From Rhodocyclales bacterium (lineage in GTDB: Bacteria; Pseudomonadota; Gammaproteobacteria; Burkholderiales; Rhodocyclaceae): DNA of 64,000 nt. The stretch is from assembly GCA_016215645.1 (NCBI GenBank), contig JACRIX010000084.1:1-64000 (forward strand), written 5' to 3'. Both the position numbers and the translations under genes were made by a program. The notes beneath the pieces are model-generated. The model did not search any database, had not been told where the DNA came from, and worked only from the letters and a program-made list of their open reading frames with translations. Shown piece after piece: positions 40,213 to 49,440 of this stretch; position 1 is the stretch's first letter; every line of letters begins with the position of its first letter.

Positions 40213-41298
40213 ATGAACTTCGACTTCAACGAAGACCAGCGCGCACTGGCCGATACGCTACAGCGCTTCGTCAGCCGCGAATACAGCTTCGAAAGGCGCC
40301 GTGCCATCCGCGACTCAACAGCTGGCTGGAGCCGCGACGTCTGGCAGGGATTGGCCGACCTCGGCGTGCTGGCCATCAACATCGACGAGGACTACGGCGG
40401 CCTTGGCTACGGACCGCAGGAAACGGGGCTGGTGATGAACGCCGCAGGTAGAGGACTGCTGCTGGAGCCCTACCTGGCATCCGCCGTGATCGCGCCGGCC
40501 CTGATTCGCCGTACCACCAGCGCCGACTTTCAGGAACAATGGCTGCCCGCCATCGCCAGCGGCGAAGCCGTCGTTGTTCTGGCCCATGCCGATGCGCGCA
40601 GCGCGCCGGCCACCGAACTCGGCGGCAACCTCAGCGGACACAAGAGCGTGGTCGCGCATGGCGGCTGCGCCGACCTGTTGCTGGTCTCGGCGCAAATGCC
40701 CAACGGCGACACCGGGCTCTTTGCCGTCTCGCCCGGCGCCGACGGCCTCAGGCTGCGTGACTACCCGACGCTCGACGGCCAGCGCGCCGCAGACATCATC
40801 ATGGACAGCACGCCGGCGACGCGCATCGACGCCGGCGGCGCGCTCGACCAGATCGAGGCCGCGCTTGACATCGGCCTCGCGGCCTTGTGTGCCGAAGCTG
40901 TCGGCATCATGGAAGCCACGCTTGCCGCCACCACGGAATACCTCAAGACGCGCCAACAATTCGGCCAGCCTATCGGTCGCTTTCAGGCGCTGCAACACCG
41001 CATGGCCGACATGCTGTTGCACCTTGAACAGGCACGCTCGATGAGCTATCTGGCGGCGATGCATTGCACCGGCAAGGACGCGCCGGCACGGCAGCGCATA
41101 CTCTCTGCCGCCAAAGTCACCAGCGGCCAGGCCTGCCGCTTCGTCGCCCAGAACGCGGTGCAACTGCACGGCGGCATGGGCATGACCGACGAACTGATGC
41201 TCAGCCACTGGTTCAAGCGCCTGACCACCATCGAGATGAGCTTCGGCGACACCGACAGCCATCTTGCCCGCTTCGCCAGGCTGTCGCGCGCCGCATGA
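40213..41298 (+). CDS. Acyl-CoA dehydrogenase, PimD-like small subunit
   Basis: 361 aa partner of the upstream dehydrogenase. Begins MNFDFNEDQRALADTLQRFV and keeps the C-terminal helix bundle (TRQQFGQPIGRFQALQHRMADM) and QLHGGMGMTDELMLSHWFKR. Neither of the two known catalytic Glu positions is obviously filled, so it may be the non-catalytic half of a heteromer, as in steroid-degrading FadE pairs. Residues RRTTSADFQ are encoded by copy j of the dispersed repeat. The stop overlaps the next start by ATGA. Confidence 0.87.
   Translation: MNFDFNEDQRALADTLQRFVSREYSFERRRAIRDSTAGWSRDVWQGLADLGVLAINIDEDYGGLGYGPQETGLVMNAAGRGLLLEPYLASAVIAPALIRRTTSADFQEQWLPAIASGEAVVVLAHADARSAPATELGGNLSGHKSVVAHGGCADLLLVSAQMPNGDTGLFAVSPGADGLRLRDYPTLDGQRAADIIMDSTPATRIDAGGALDQIEAALDIGLAALCAEAVGIMEATLAATTEYLKTRQQFGQPIGRFQALQHRMADMLLHLEQARSMSYLAAMHCTGKDAPARQRILSAAKVTSGQACRFVAQNAVQLHGGMGMTDELMLSHWFKRLTTIEMSFGDTDSHLARFARLSRAA
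40507..40530 (-). repeat. Dispersed 24-bp repeat, copy j (in acyl-CoA dehydrogenase)
   Basis: Minus-strand AAAGTCGGCGCTGG followed by TGGTACGGCG. The core is an exact match and the rest differs little from copy a. It encodes RRTTSADFQ in the host gene. Confidence 0.6.
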
Positions 41299-42773
41299 CC
41301 GCCGGTCTGATTGCCGGCAAGCTCACGCGCAGCGGTGCCGAGATCGACGCGCGCGCTGCACGCCTGGCCGGTGGCCTCGCCCGCCTCGGCATCGAGGACG
41401 GCGACGTCGTCGCGGTAATGCTGAAGAACGTACCGGCCTTTGTCGACATCATCCAGGGCTGCCGCATCGCCGGCACTTACTACTGCCAGATCAACTGGCA
41501 CTTCAAGCGCGACGAGGCCGGCTACATCCTCGGCGATTGCGGTGCGAAATTGCTGTTCATCCAACCCGACCTGCTGACCGAAATTTCGTCCGCTGTGCCG
41601 CCACAGGTTCATGTGATCGTCGTCGATGCGGGCGCGGAACGGAACAACTTCGAAACCTGGCTCGCCGCCCAGACCGGATATGCCGGACCGCCACGCACGC
41701 CGCGCGGCCACATGGCCTACACCTCGGGTACCACCGGTCGGCCCAAGGGCGTGCGCCGCCTGCCGCTGACGCCGGAGCAGCAGGCACTCTCGGCACAGGT
41801 GGCGAAGGAAGCCCTGGGCATCTACCCCGGCGTTCGCAGCCTGCTTTCGGCGCCGCTCTATCACAGCGCCCCGAGCTCCTTCGCCCAGCAATCCCTGTTG
41901 CAGGGATCGCTCTTCGTGCTCGAAGAAAAATTCGACGCCGAGGCCACGCTGGCCCTGATTGAGCGCCACCGCATCCAGACCGTCTATCTCGTGCCCGTGA
42001 TGTACGTGCGCCTGCTGCGCCTGCCCGCCGGGGTCCGTTCGCGCTATGACCTGTCATCCCTGAGCTTCGTCGCGTCGACCGGCTCGCCCTGCGCGCCGGG
42101 CATCAAGGAGGCCATGATCGCCTGGCTCGGTCCGGTGGTCTACGAAGCCTATGCGTCCAGCGAAACCGGTTACATCACGGTGATGAAACCGCAGGATGCC
42201 GCACGCAAACCCGGCAGCGCCGGCCGCGCCGTCGGCCAGGCGCACATCCGCATCTGCGACGCGGCCGGCCACGAGTTGCCCTCTGGCGAGATCGGCACCA
42301 TCTACGCCCATCAGCCGGCCTATTCGGATTTCACCTACCACGGCCAGGACGCGGCGCGGCGTGCCATCGAACGCGATGGGCTGGCCAGCGTCGGCGACAT
42401 GGGTTACCTCGACGAAGAAGGCTTTCTCTACGTCTGCGACCGCGCCTCGGACATGGTGATTTCCGGCGGGGTGAACATCTATCCGGCCGAGATCGAGCAC
42501 GTGCTGATCACCCTGCCCGGCGTCGCCGACTGCGCCGTAGTCGGCATTCCCGACGAGGAATTCGGCGAAGCACTGGCGGCGCAGGTGGTGGCCGAGGCCG
42601 GCGCGCGACTGAACGCCGACGCCATCCGCACCTCACTGGCCGAACGCATCGCCGGGTACAAGGTACCGCGCCGCATCGACATCGTCGACGCCTTGCCGCG
42701 CGACGACAACGGCAAGGTGATCAAGCGCCGCATCCGCGACACCTACTGGAGTGGAAAATCGCGCCGGATATGA
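41295..42773 (+). CDS. AMP-dependent acyl-CoA synthetase/ligase
   Basis: Activates a carboxylic acid to its CoA thioester, 492 aa, somewhat shorter than typical ligases at the N-terminus. P-loop YTSGTTGRPKGV, A5-type YEAYASSETG, A7 SVGDMGYLDEEGF, hinge CDRASDMVISGGVNIYPAEIE, and the catalytic Lys in DDNGKVIKR. The ATG overlaps the previous stop. Closest in character to the FadD-type ligases of alicyclic or steroid acid catabolism. The substrate cannot be assigned. Confidence 0.92.
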   Translation: MTAGLIAGKLTRSGAEIDARAARLAGGLARLGIEDGDVVAVMLKNVPAFVDIIQGCRIAGTYYCQINWHFKRDEAGYILGDCGAKLLFIQPDLLTEISSAVPPQVHVIVVDAGAERNNFETWLAAQTGYAGPPRTPRGHMAYTSGTTGRPKGVRRLPLTPEQQALSAQVAKEALGIYPGVRSLLSAPLYHSAPSSFAQQSLLQGSLFVLEEKFDAEATLALIERHRIQTVYLVPVMYVRLLRLPAGVRSRYDLSSLSFVASTGSPCAPGIKEAMIAWLGPVVYEAYASSETGYITVMKPQDAARKPGSAGRAVGQAHIRICDAAGHELPSGEIGTIYAHQPAYSDFTYHGQDAARRAIERDGLASVGDMGYLDEEGFLYVCDRASDMVISGGVNIYPAEIEHVLITLPGVADCAVVGIPDEEFGEALAAQVVAEAGARLNADAIRTSLAERIAGYKVPRRIDIVDALPRDDNGKVIKRRIRDTYWSGKSRRI

Positions 42774-43564
42774 GCAGCCATCCCTTCGACGACGCCATTG
42801 CGCTGGATCACGAGCCGCCGCACAGATGGCACGGCCGCACCAGCGAAGACTACTGGAACATGGTCAGCCCCTATGGCGGCGTCACGGCCGGGATCATGCT
42901 GCGGGCGATGCTGGATCATCCCGAGCGACGCGGCACCCCGCTTTCATTTACCTTGAACTTCCTGGCGCCGATCGATGCCGGCGACTTCGTCATCGACACG
43001 GAACTGGTGCGCGCCAATCGCAACAGCCAGCACTGGTCCATCCGCCTGGCGCAGGAAGGAACGGTGCTCGCCCTGGCCATCGCCATCTGCGCCGCTCGCC
43101 GCGAGACCTGGGGCCAGGTCGAAGCCACGCGCCCCGACGTGCCTCCGGCGGAACTGTGCCAAGTGACGCCGCCGCGCAAGGCCACCGGCTTCCTCCAACG
43201 CTACGAGTTCCGCATCGTGCGCGGCAAGCCCTTCGCCGCAAACGAGGACAGCCTCTCCCAGGTCTGGGTAGCCGACAATCCGCCGCGTGCGCTGGACTTT
43301 CCCTCGCTGACGGCGCTGTGCGACAGTTTCCTGCCGCGCATCTTCCTGCGCCGGCCCGACTTCGTGCCGATCGGCACGGTCTCGATCAATATCTATTTCC
43401 ATGCCGGCGAAGATGCGCTGGCGCGCCAGGGCGCCGCGCCCGTGCTGGCCGTGGCCCAGGCCCAGGCCTTCCGCGACGGCCACTTCGACCACCACGGCCA
43501 CGTCTGGAGCACGGACGGCACGCTGCTCGCCACGACGCAGCGACTGGTCTGGTACAAGGAATAA
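42770..43564 (+). CDS. Double-hotdog thioesterase family protein
   Basis: 264 aa with two hotdog halves, resembling the acyl-CoA thioesterase II / TesB-like group (4HBT_3). First half has SPYGGVTAGIMLRAML and PLSFTLNFLAPIDAGDF; the second ends HHGHVWSTDGTLLATTQRLVWYK, a family hallmark. It overlaps the CoA ligase by ATGA. With the PaaI-type gene it gives the cluster two thioesterases, perhaps to recycle CoA from dead-end intermediates. Confidence 0.85.
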   Translation: MSSHPFDDAIALDHEPPHRWHGRTSEDYWNMVSPYGGVTAGIMLRAMLDHPERRGTPLSFTLNFLAPIDAGDFVIDTELVRANRNSQHWSIRLAQEGTVLALAIAICAARRETWGQVEATRPDVPPAELCQVTPPRKATGFLQRYEFRIVRGKPFAANEDSLSQVWVADNPPRALDFPSLTALCDSFLPRIFLRRPDFVPIGTVSINIYFHAGEDALARQGAAPVLAVAQAQAFRDGHFDHHGHVWSTDGTLLATTQRLVWYKE

Positions 43565-43588
43565 ACCATCACCCAAAGGAGCACCGCC

Positions 43589-44704
43589 ATGTCACAACAA
43601 ACGCGCACCGCCAAGGCCGTGATCTGCCGCGAAGTCGGCCAGCCCGTCGTCGTCGAAACCGTCAGCGTCGAACCGCCGCGGCATGGCGAAGTAACGATCA
43701 AGCTCGCCGCCTGCGGCGTCTGCCACAGTGACCTGTCGGCCACCAACGGCACGCTGCCGCTGCCGCCGCCGGTAGTGCTCGGCCACGAGGGCGCAGGCGA
43801 GATCGTCGCCGTCGGAGAGGGGGTGACCAGCTTCGCCATCGGCGATCATGTGCTGAGTTCCTTCGTCAGCATGTGCGGCAAGTGCCGCTGGTGCCAGACC
43901 GGCCGACCCCAGCTCTGCGACCAGTCGGCCAAGGCTGCCTTCACCCTGCCCGACGGCACGACGCGCTTCAAGGACGCCGCCGGCAATCCGCTCAACGTTT
44001 TCTCTGGCTGCGGCGTGATGGCCGAATGCGCCACGCTGCATATCGACAACGTGGTCAAAATCGATGCCGCGATGCCGCTCGACAAGGCCGCGCTGATCGG
44101 CTGCGGCGTGATGACCGGCGTCGGCGCCGCGGTGAATACGGCGAAGGTCGAGCCCGGCTCGGCCACGGTGGTATTCGGCTGCGGCGGCGTCGGCCTCAAC
44201 GCCATCCAGGGTTGCGCCATCGCCGGCGCACGCATCATCGTCGCCGTCGACACAGTCGACGCCAAGCTGGAAATGGCCAAAGCCTTCGGCGCCACGCACA
44301 CGCTCAATGCCAGGACCGAGGAGAACGTGGTCAAGGCGCTGAAGAAACTTACCGAGGGCGGCGCCGACTATGCTTTCGAGTGCGTCGGCCTCGGTGAAAT
44401 CGCCGCGCAGGCTTATGGCTGCTTGCGCAAGGGCGGTACGGCGGTCGTCGTCGGCGTCGCCGCGCCGAAGGACACGACGACGATACGCACCGCGACCCTG
44501 ACCTTCGAGGAAAAGACGCTGAAGGGCAGCTACTTCGGCTCGGCCCGGCCGCAGCAGGATTTTCCCCGGCTGATCGGCCTGTATCGCAGCGGCCGGCTCA
44601 AACTCGATGAACTGATCACCCGCAGATACTCGATCGAGGAAGCACCGCAAGCCTTTGCCGATCTCGCGGCGGGACGCAATGCACGTGGCGTGATATTGTT
44701 CTGA
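43589..44704 (+). CDS. Zinc-dependent alcohol dehydrogenase (class III-like MDR)
   Basis: 371 aa medium-chain dehydrogenase. Catalytic zinc site CGVCHSD and GHEGAGEI, structural zinc cysteines in CGKCRWCQTGRPQLC, and the coenzyme fold VFGCGGVGLNAIQG followed by VAVDTVDAKLEMA (the Asp suggests NAD). A strong AAAGGAG ribosome binding site precedes it. In the cluster it would oxidise an alcohol group before or after CoA activation, a role inferred from neighbours. Confidence 0.93.
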   Translation: MSQQTRTAKAVICREVGQPVVVETVSVEPPRHGEVTIKLAACGVCHSDLSATNGTLPLPPPVVLGHEGAGEIVAVGEGVTSFAIGDHVLSSFVSMCGKCRWCQTGRPQLCDQSAKAAFTLPDGTTRFKDAAGNPLNVFSGCGVMAECATLHIDNVVKIDAAMPLDKAALIGCGVMTGVGAAVNTAKVEPGSATVVFGCGGVGLNAIQGCAIAGARIIVAVDTVDAKLEMAKAFGATHTLNARTEENVVKALKKLTEGGADYAFECVGLGEIAAQAYGCLRKGGTAVVVGVAAPKDTTTIRTATLTFEEKTLKGSYFGSARPQQDFPRLIGLYRSGRLKLDELITRRYSIEEAPQAFADLAAGRNARGVILF

Positions 44705-44731
44705 CCTCAACTATCCGCCGGGGAGCACTCC

Positions 44732-45556
44732 TTGAAGCACCGCACGCTGCATACCCTGCATCGCCCCGCGAAGAAGGCCAATGGCCATCCGCCCCTGCTG
44801 TTCGTCCACGGCGGCTACATCCATGCCGGATGTTGGGATGTGAATTTCCTGCCCCACTTCAGCGCTCTGGGTTATCACTGCCATGCCATCGACCTTTCGG
44901 GGCACGGTCGCAGCGAAGGCAAGCAAGATCTTGACCGTTATGATCTCGACCACTACGCAGCCGACGTCGCACAGATCGTTGCCGAACTGCCGAAGCCACC
45001 GGTATTGATCGGGCATTCGATGGGCGCGCTGGTGGTACAGCGATACCTGGAAAAAGGCAATGCAGCGGGCGTGGTGATGATGGCACCGGTGCCAAGCACT
45101 GGCCTGGCCGCCTGCTCGATACAGCTCAATGCCCGCCAGCCGGATTTCCTCCAGGAGGCCGCCCGTGCGGTGCATGGGCGCTACACGGACAAGACGGTAC
45201 GCGTGATGCGCGAAGTGTATTTCTCGCCGGATGTCACGGCTGAACAATTCGCGGCATTCAAGCCGCTGGTACAGGATGAATCGACCACCGCCATAGCAGA
45301 AATGATGGCTCTGGCCTGGCGCCCGCCTTCGCGCAGCAGGCCGAAGATCCCGGCGCTGGTCATGGGCGGCGAACTCGACGCGATCTTCCCCAGCAACCTG
45401 CTGCATTTCACGGCCAGCGGATGGAATGCCGAGACCTGCGTCATCCCGCGCGCCGGGCACATGATCATGATGGAACCGCAATGGCACGCCGCGGCGACCA
45501 AGATCGAGAACTGGCTGGCGCGACGCCTCGGACCGCGCTTGGCTGTGGCGGCCTGA
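44732..45556 (+). CDS. Alpha/beta hydrolase
   Basis: 274 aa. Oxyanion region LLFVHGGYIHAGCWDVNF, nucleophile elbow GHSMGALV (Ser), Asp in LVMGGELDAIFP and His in PRAGHMIMMEPQW complete a catalytic triad. Starts with TTG at 44732 behind GGGGAG. Could hydrolyse an ester or lactone feeding the upstream cluster; the substrate is unknown. Confidence 0.88.
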   Translation: MKHRTLHTLHRPAKKANGHPPLLFVHGGYIHAGCWDVNFLPHFSALGYHCHAIDLSGHGRSEGKQDLDRYDLDHYAADVAQIVAELPKPPVLIGHSMGALVVQRYLEKGNAAGVVMMAPVPSTGLAACSIQLNARQPDFLQEAARAVHGRYTDKTVRVMREVYFSPDVTAEQFAAFKPLVQDESTTAIAEMMALAWRPPSRSRPKIPALVMGGELDAIFPSNLLHFTASGWNAETCVIPRAGHMIMMEPQWHAAATKIENWLARRLGPRLAVAA

Positions 45557-45572
45557 ACCGGGACGGCCGACC

Positions 45573-46247
45573 ATGTTCAGCAAGGCCACCTTCGCCTTCC
45601 TTGACGAACTGGCCGCGAACAACGACCGGGCCTGGTTCGAAGCCAACAAGGCGCGCTACGAAGCGCTGGTGCGCGAACCGGCACTCGATTTCATCACCGC
45701 CATGGCCGAGCCCCTGCAGGATTTCGCCCCGCACTTCCGGGCCGAGCCGCGCAAGATGGGCGGATCGCTGATGCGCGTATATCGCGATACGCGTTTTGCC
45801 CGCGACAAGACCCCCTACAAGACCAACATCGGCATCCAGTTCCGCCACGAACTGGGCAAGGATGTTCATGCGCCGGGGTTCTATGTACATATCGCCACCG
45901 ACGAATGCTTTTTTGGCGCAGGCTGCTGGCATCCTGAGCCGGACATGCTCGGCCGCATCCGCGACCTGATTGCCGCGCAGCCCAAGCGCTGGGTCGCCGC
46001 TCGCGATGACAAAAAATTCGCCGCGCACTGGGAACTGGCCGGCGACAGCCTGACGCGACCGCCACGGGGCTTCGCCGCCGATCATCCGGCAATCGAGGAC
46101 ATCAAGCGCAAGGACTTCATCGGACTGGCGGCGCTCTCCGCCTCCCAGGCCGCCGGCAAAGGCCTGGTCAAGCTCGCCGCGGAACGCTTTGCCACCGCCG
46201 CGCCCCTGATGAAGTTCCTCTGCGACGCGCAGGGCGTGAGCTACTAA
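45573..46247 (+). CDS. DUF2461 family protein
   Basis: 224 aa, TIGR02453-like. Conserved motifs FLDELAANNDRAWFEANKARYE, RVYRDTRFARDKTPYKTNIG and GFYVHIATDECFFGAG are diagnostic of this family, whose function is unknown. It follows the hydrolase by 16 bp and precedes truC. Confidence 0.9.
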   Translation: MFSKATFAFLDELAANNDRAWFEANKARYEALVREPALDFITAMAEPLQDFAPHFRAEPRKMGGSLMRVYRDTRFARDKTPYKTNIGIQFRHELGKDVHAPGFYVHIATDECFFGAGCWHPEPDMLGRIRDLIAAQPKRWVAARDDKKFAAHWELAGDSLTRPPRGFAADHPAIEDIKRKDFIGLAALSASQAAGKGLVKLAAERFATAAPLMKFLCDAQGVSY

Positions 46248-46261
46248 GCGGCATCCGCCGC

Positions 46262-47023
46262 ATGCTCGAGATCCTCTACCGCGACGACCACCTCGTCGCC
46301 GTACACAAACCCGCCGGCCTGCTGGTCCATCGCAGCGACCTTGATCGCCACGAAACCCGCTTCGCCGTGCAATTGCTGCGCGACCAGATCGGCCGCCATG
46401 TTCATCCCGTGCACCGGCTGGACAGAGGCACTTCGGGCGTACTTTTATTCGCCTTGGATGCCGTGAGCGCGAGCGTCGTCGGTGGTCAATTCGAGCGCGA
46501 CGAAGTCGCCAAAACCTATCTCGCCATCGTACGCGGCTGGCCGCCGGAAAGCGGCCTGATCGACCATGCCCTGAGCCGGCGCTTCGACGACTACGGACGC
46601 AAGCTGGCGGCGGAAGACCGCCCGCCAGCGCTGGCGGCGGTTACGGCCTTCTGCCGCCTTGGTAGCGTCGAGATCGCCGAGCAGGTCGAGCGCTATCCAC
46701 AGTCGCGCTACGCCTTGCTTGAACTCATGCCGGAATCAGGTCGCCAGCATCAGTTACGTCGCCACCTCAAGCACATCGCCCATCCCATCATCGGCGACGC
46801 CACCTGGGGCAAGGGCGTGCATAACCGCTTCTTCCAGCAACGCTACGGCTGCAACCGCCTGTTGCTGGCCTGCACCCGGCTCGATCTGCGGCATCCCCAC
46901 AGTGGTGGTCCACTTCGTATCAAAGCCGCGCCCGAAGTGAGTTTTGCAGCCGTGGCGGCGGCTTTGGGATGGGCCGAATACCTTGCCCCATCAAGAGTCG
47001 GCGCTGGTGCCACGGCGAATTAG
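46262..47023 (+). CDS. truC: tRNA pseudouridine synthase C family protein
   Basis: RluA-like synthase expected to make pseudouridine-65 in tRNA, 253 aa. Catalytic motif PVHRLDRGTSGVLLFALD (Asp), and LLELMPESGRQHQLRRHLKH. The final residues [10 protein letters not shown] are encoded by copy d of the dispersed repeat, which also supplies the stop codon region (GAATTAG). Without it the protein would end about ten residues earlier. Confidence 0.92.
   Translation: MLEILYRDDHLVAVHKPAGLLVHRSDLDRHETRFAVQLLRDQIGRHVHPVHRLDRGTSGVLLFALDAVSASVVGGQFERDEVAKTYLAIVRGWPPESGLIDHALSRRFDDYGRKLAAEDRPPALAAVTAFCRLGSVEIAEQVERYPQSRYALLELMPESGRQHQLRRHLKHIAHPIIGDATWGKGVHNRFFQQRYGCNRLLLACTRLDLRHPHSGGPLRIKAAPEVSFAAVAAALGWAEYLAPSRVGAGATAN
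46993..47020 (+). repeat. Dispersed 24-bp repeat, copy d (3' end of truC)
   Basis: AGTCGGCGCTGG at 46996-47007 followed by TGCCACGGCGAAT. Encodes RVGAGATAN in the same frame as copy a in tex, then TAG. Confidence 0.75.
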
Positions 47024-47059
47024 GCAACGCCTGAGCCGCCCTGGGTAGTTAAGCCTCTA

Positions 47060-47116
47060 CATGAATTCCATACGCCTCGCGATAGTGGCGGCGGCGGCGG
47101 TTTCCTAGAATTCATG
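47060..47116. promoter_or_regulatory. Inverted repeat ahead of the small tail-anchored gene
   Basis: CATGAATTC at 47060-47068 and its exact reverse complement GAATTCATG at 47108-47116, 39 bp apart around a GGC-repeat tract. The right arm ends one base before the start codon at 47118. It may be an operator or a stem that hides the start. Confidence 0.45.
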
Positions 47117-47117
47117 C

Positions 47118-47399
47118 ATGTCCAGTCAAGCGAACCCGGCCGGCGCAACCCACCTCGTGATCGTATCCACGCCCGATGGCGATCGCAGCTTCACGGTCAG
47201 CGGGCTTACCGGCGAGGAAGTCCGTCAGTTGCTCTCGCGCGCTTCCGAAGGCAAGTTCTTCAAGGTTGTCGAACTCGATACCCACGTCGCCAAAGGCAAG
47301 GCCCTGGACCACTTGGCTGACGCCACGGGCGCCATGGCAGTGCTTTTCGTGGTTTCCGCGTTGCTGATTCGTCGCCTGCAGCGCTGGCTGCAGCAGTAA
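47118..47399 (+). CDS. Small predicted tail-anchored membrane protein
   Basis: 93 aa, unknown function. Soluble N-terminal part (THLVIVSTPDGDRSFTVSG) of beta character, then one hydrophobic segment at the C-terminus (GAMAVLFVVSALLI) and a short basic tail RRLQRWLQQ, the layout of a tail-anchored protein. No ribosome binding site is visible; the inverted repeat ends right before the ATG. Codon use is like the neighbours. Moderately likely to be real. Confidence 0.55.
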   Translation: MSSQANPAGATHLVIVSTPDGDRSFTVSGLTGEEVRQLLSRASEGKFFKVVELDTHVAKGKALDHLADATGAMAVLFVVSALLIRRLQRWLQQ

Positions 47400-47459
47400 C
47401 ACGGGACCCGGCTCCGCCCAGGCCAAAAAAGAAGTCGGAACAAGGCCCGACGAGTCTGG

Positions 47460-47528
47460 GATAATGCGGGGCCGCGCGGACAGGCTTTTCCTCGTCCGCC
47501 CATTTCAGAGAACCCTGCCCCGGGCAGG
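47460..47528 (+). promoter_or_regulatory. Leader of the DEAD-box helicase gene with two hairpins
   Basis: GATAAT at 47460-47465 is a candidate -10 with no clear -35. GCGGAC/GTCCGC (47476-47499) forms one stem. CCTGCC/GGCAGG (47514-47528, 3-nt loop) forms another that contains the likely ribosome binding sequence, 6 nt before the ATG. RNA structure could therefore control translation. Confidence 0.45.
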
Positions 47529-47534
47529 CAAGCC

Positions 47535-49415
47535 ATGACCACCACCCAAGAAACCACAGTCGCAGGGTTCGATACCCTCGGACTGGCAAAACCATTGCTC
47601 GACGCCCTCGCCGACGTGGGCTACGAAACCCCTTCGCCGATCCAGGCCGCCTGCATTCCCGTGCTGCTGGCCGGCCACGACCTGCTGGGCGAAGCCCAGA
47701 CCGGCACCGGCAAGACCGCCGCCTTCGCGCTGCCGCTGCTGCAAAAGATCGATATCAAGCGCGCCGTGCCGCAGGCCCTGATCCTGACGCCGACGCGCGA
47801 GCTGGCGATCCAGGTCGCGGAAGCCTTGCAAAAGTATGCCCACCACCTGCCCGGCTTCCACGTCCTGCCGATCTACGGCGGCCAGAGCATGGTGGTGCAG
47901 CTGCGCGCGCTGTCGCGCGGCACCCACGTCATCGTCGGCACCCCCGGGCGCGTCATGGACCACCTGGAGCGCAAGAGCCTGGTGCTCAACAACCTGCAGA
48001 CGCTGGTGCTGGACGAAGCCGACGAAATGCTGCGCATGGGCTTCATCGACGACGTCAAGTGGATCCTCGAACACACGCCGGCCGAGCGCCAGACCGCGCT
48101 GTTCTCGGCCACCATGCCCGACGTGATCCGCCGCGTGGCGCACGAGCACCTGCGCGAGCCGAAGGAAATCAAGATCCGCTCGGCCACCTCGACCGTGGTC
48201 ACCACCAGCCAGTCGTATTGCCAGACGCATAGCGGACAAAAGCTGGAAGCCCTGACGCGCATCCTCGAAGTGGAAGACGACTTCGATGCCGCCATCGTCT
48301 TCGTCCGCACCAAGACCGCCACCGTAGAACTCGCCGACAAGCTGGAGGCGCGCGGCTATTCGGTCGCGGCCTTGAACGGCGACCTGACCCAGGGCCTGCG
48401 CGAACAGGTGATCGAGCGCCTCAAGGCCGGCACCATCGACATCGTCGTCGCCACCGACGTTGCCGCGCGTGGCCTCGACGTGGCGCGCATCAGCCACGTC
48501 ATCAACTACGACGTGCCCTACGACACCGAGGCCTACGTGCATCGCATCGGCCGCACCGGCCGCGCCGGCCGCACCGGCCGCGCCATCCTGTTCCTGGCGC
48601 CGCGCGAGATGTACATGCTGAAGCTGATCGAGCGCGCCACCAAACAGAAAATCACCGCCATCACCATGCCGACACCGGGCGAGGTAGCCAACCGCCGTGT
48701 CGCCCAGTTCACGCAGCAGGTGGTGGACATCATCAAGTCCGAGAAACTCGATTTCTTCTTCGACGTGGTGCGCCGCATGGAAAGCGAGCAGGACATCGCC
48801 GCCCGCGAGATCGCCGCCGCCCTGGCCTGGCTGGCGACACGCGAGCGTCCGCTGCAGATGCCGGGCGCCAACGACCATGCACCGCGCGAGGCGGCTACGG
48901 CGCCGGCCGCCGTAGCGTCAGCGCCGACTTTTGCAGCTGACGCGGAACGCAAGCCGACGAAACCCCGCGCCAAGCCCGCCGAGGACTACCCGGCCGCCGA
49001 TGCGCCGCGCGAACGCGCCACGAAGCGCGGTGACACGCCGGTGAAACTGCAAAGCTTCCCCCCCGGCACGCTGGCGCGCTACCGCATCGAGATCGGCCGC
49101 AACCAGGGCGTGCTGCCCAAGGAAATCGTCGGCGCCATCGCCAACGAGGCCGGCATCGCCGGCAAGGACATCGGCCAGATCAACCTGTTCGACGACTACA
49201 GCTCGGTGGAACTGCCGGCCAACCTGCCGGCCGACCTGATGGACGTGCTGCGCCGCATTCGCGTGCGCCAGTTCGCGCTCAAAACGCGCGTCATGGAAGC
49301 CGGCGAGTTCGTCGATACCCGCCCACCGCGTCGCGCAACTCCGGCGGCAAAGAAGCCGGACTGGAAGAAGCCCGCCGGCGCCAAGCCGGAGTGGAAGGCA
49401 AAGCGAGAACGCTGA
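47535..49415 (+). CDS. deaD: DEAD-box ATP-dependent RNA helicase (CsdA/DeaD-like)
   Basis: 626 aa RNA helicase for ribosome biogenesis and RNA unwinding at low temperature. Motifs in order: Q motif near [20 protein letters not shown], Ia [39 protein letters not shown] DbpA-type RNA-binding domain lies at about residues 500-580 ([20 protein letters not shown]), then a basic tail. The linker between the cores and this domain holds repeat copy e (AVASAPTFA). The leader can fold over its ribosome binding site. Confidence 0.93.
   Translation: MTTTQETTVAGFDTLGLAKPLLDALADVGYETPSPIQAACIPVLLAGHDLLGEAQTGTGKTAAFALPLLQKIDIKRAVPQALILTPTRELAIQVAEALQKYAHHLPGFHVLPIYGGQSMVVQLRALSRGTHVIVGTPGRVMDHLERKSLVLNNLQTLVLDEADEMLRMGFIDDVKWILEHTPAERQTALFSATMPDVIRRVAHEHLREPKEIKIRSATSTVVTTSQSYCQTHSGQKLEALTRILEVEDDFDAAIVFVRTKTATVELADKLEARGYSVAALNGDLTQGLREQVIERLKAGTIDIVVATDVAARGLDVARISHVINYDVPYDTEAYVHRIGRTGRAGRTGRAILFLAPREMYMLKLIERATKQKITAITMPTPGEVANRRVAQFTQQVVDIIKSEKLDFFFDVVRRMESEQDIAAREIAAALAWLATRERPLQMPGANDHAPREAATAPAAVASAPTFAADAERKPTKPRAKPAEDYPAADAPRERATKRGDTPVKLQSFPPGTLARYRIEIGRNQGVLPKEIVGAIANEAGIAGKDIGQINLFDDYSSVELPANLPADLMDVLRRIRVRQFALKTRVMEAGEFVDTRPPRRATPAAKKPDWKKPAGAKPEWKAKRER
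48908..48931 (-). repeat. Dispersed 24-bp repeat, copy e (in deaD)
   Basis: Minus-strand AAAGTCGGCGCTGA then CGCTACGGCG. Its 3' part pairs with GCTACGGCG just upstream (48894-48902) to give a 9-bp stem, so the element looks like a half-duplicated palindrome. Encodes AVASAPTF in the helicase linker. Confidence 0.6.
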
Positions 49416-49440
49416 GTTTCTCGACGCGGAGAAGAATCGG

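Noticed and set aside
44711-45649. 312-aa minus-strand open frame opposite the alpha/beta hydrolase
   Set aside because: The plus-strand frame has a full catalytic triad; the minus frame has no motifs.
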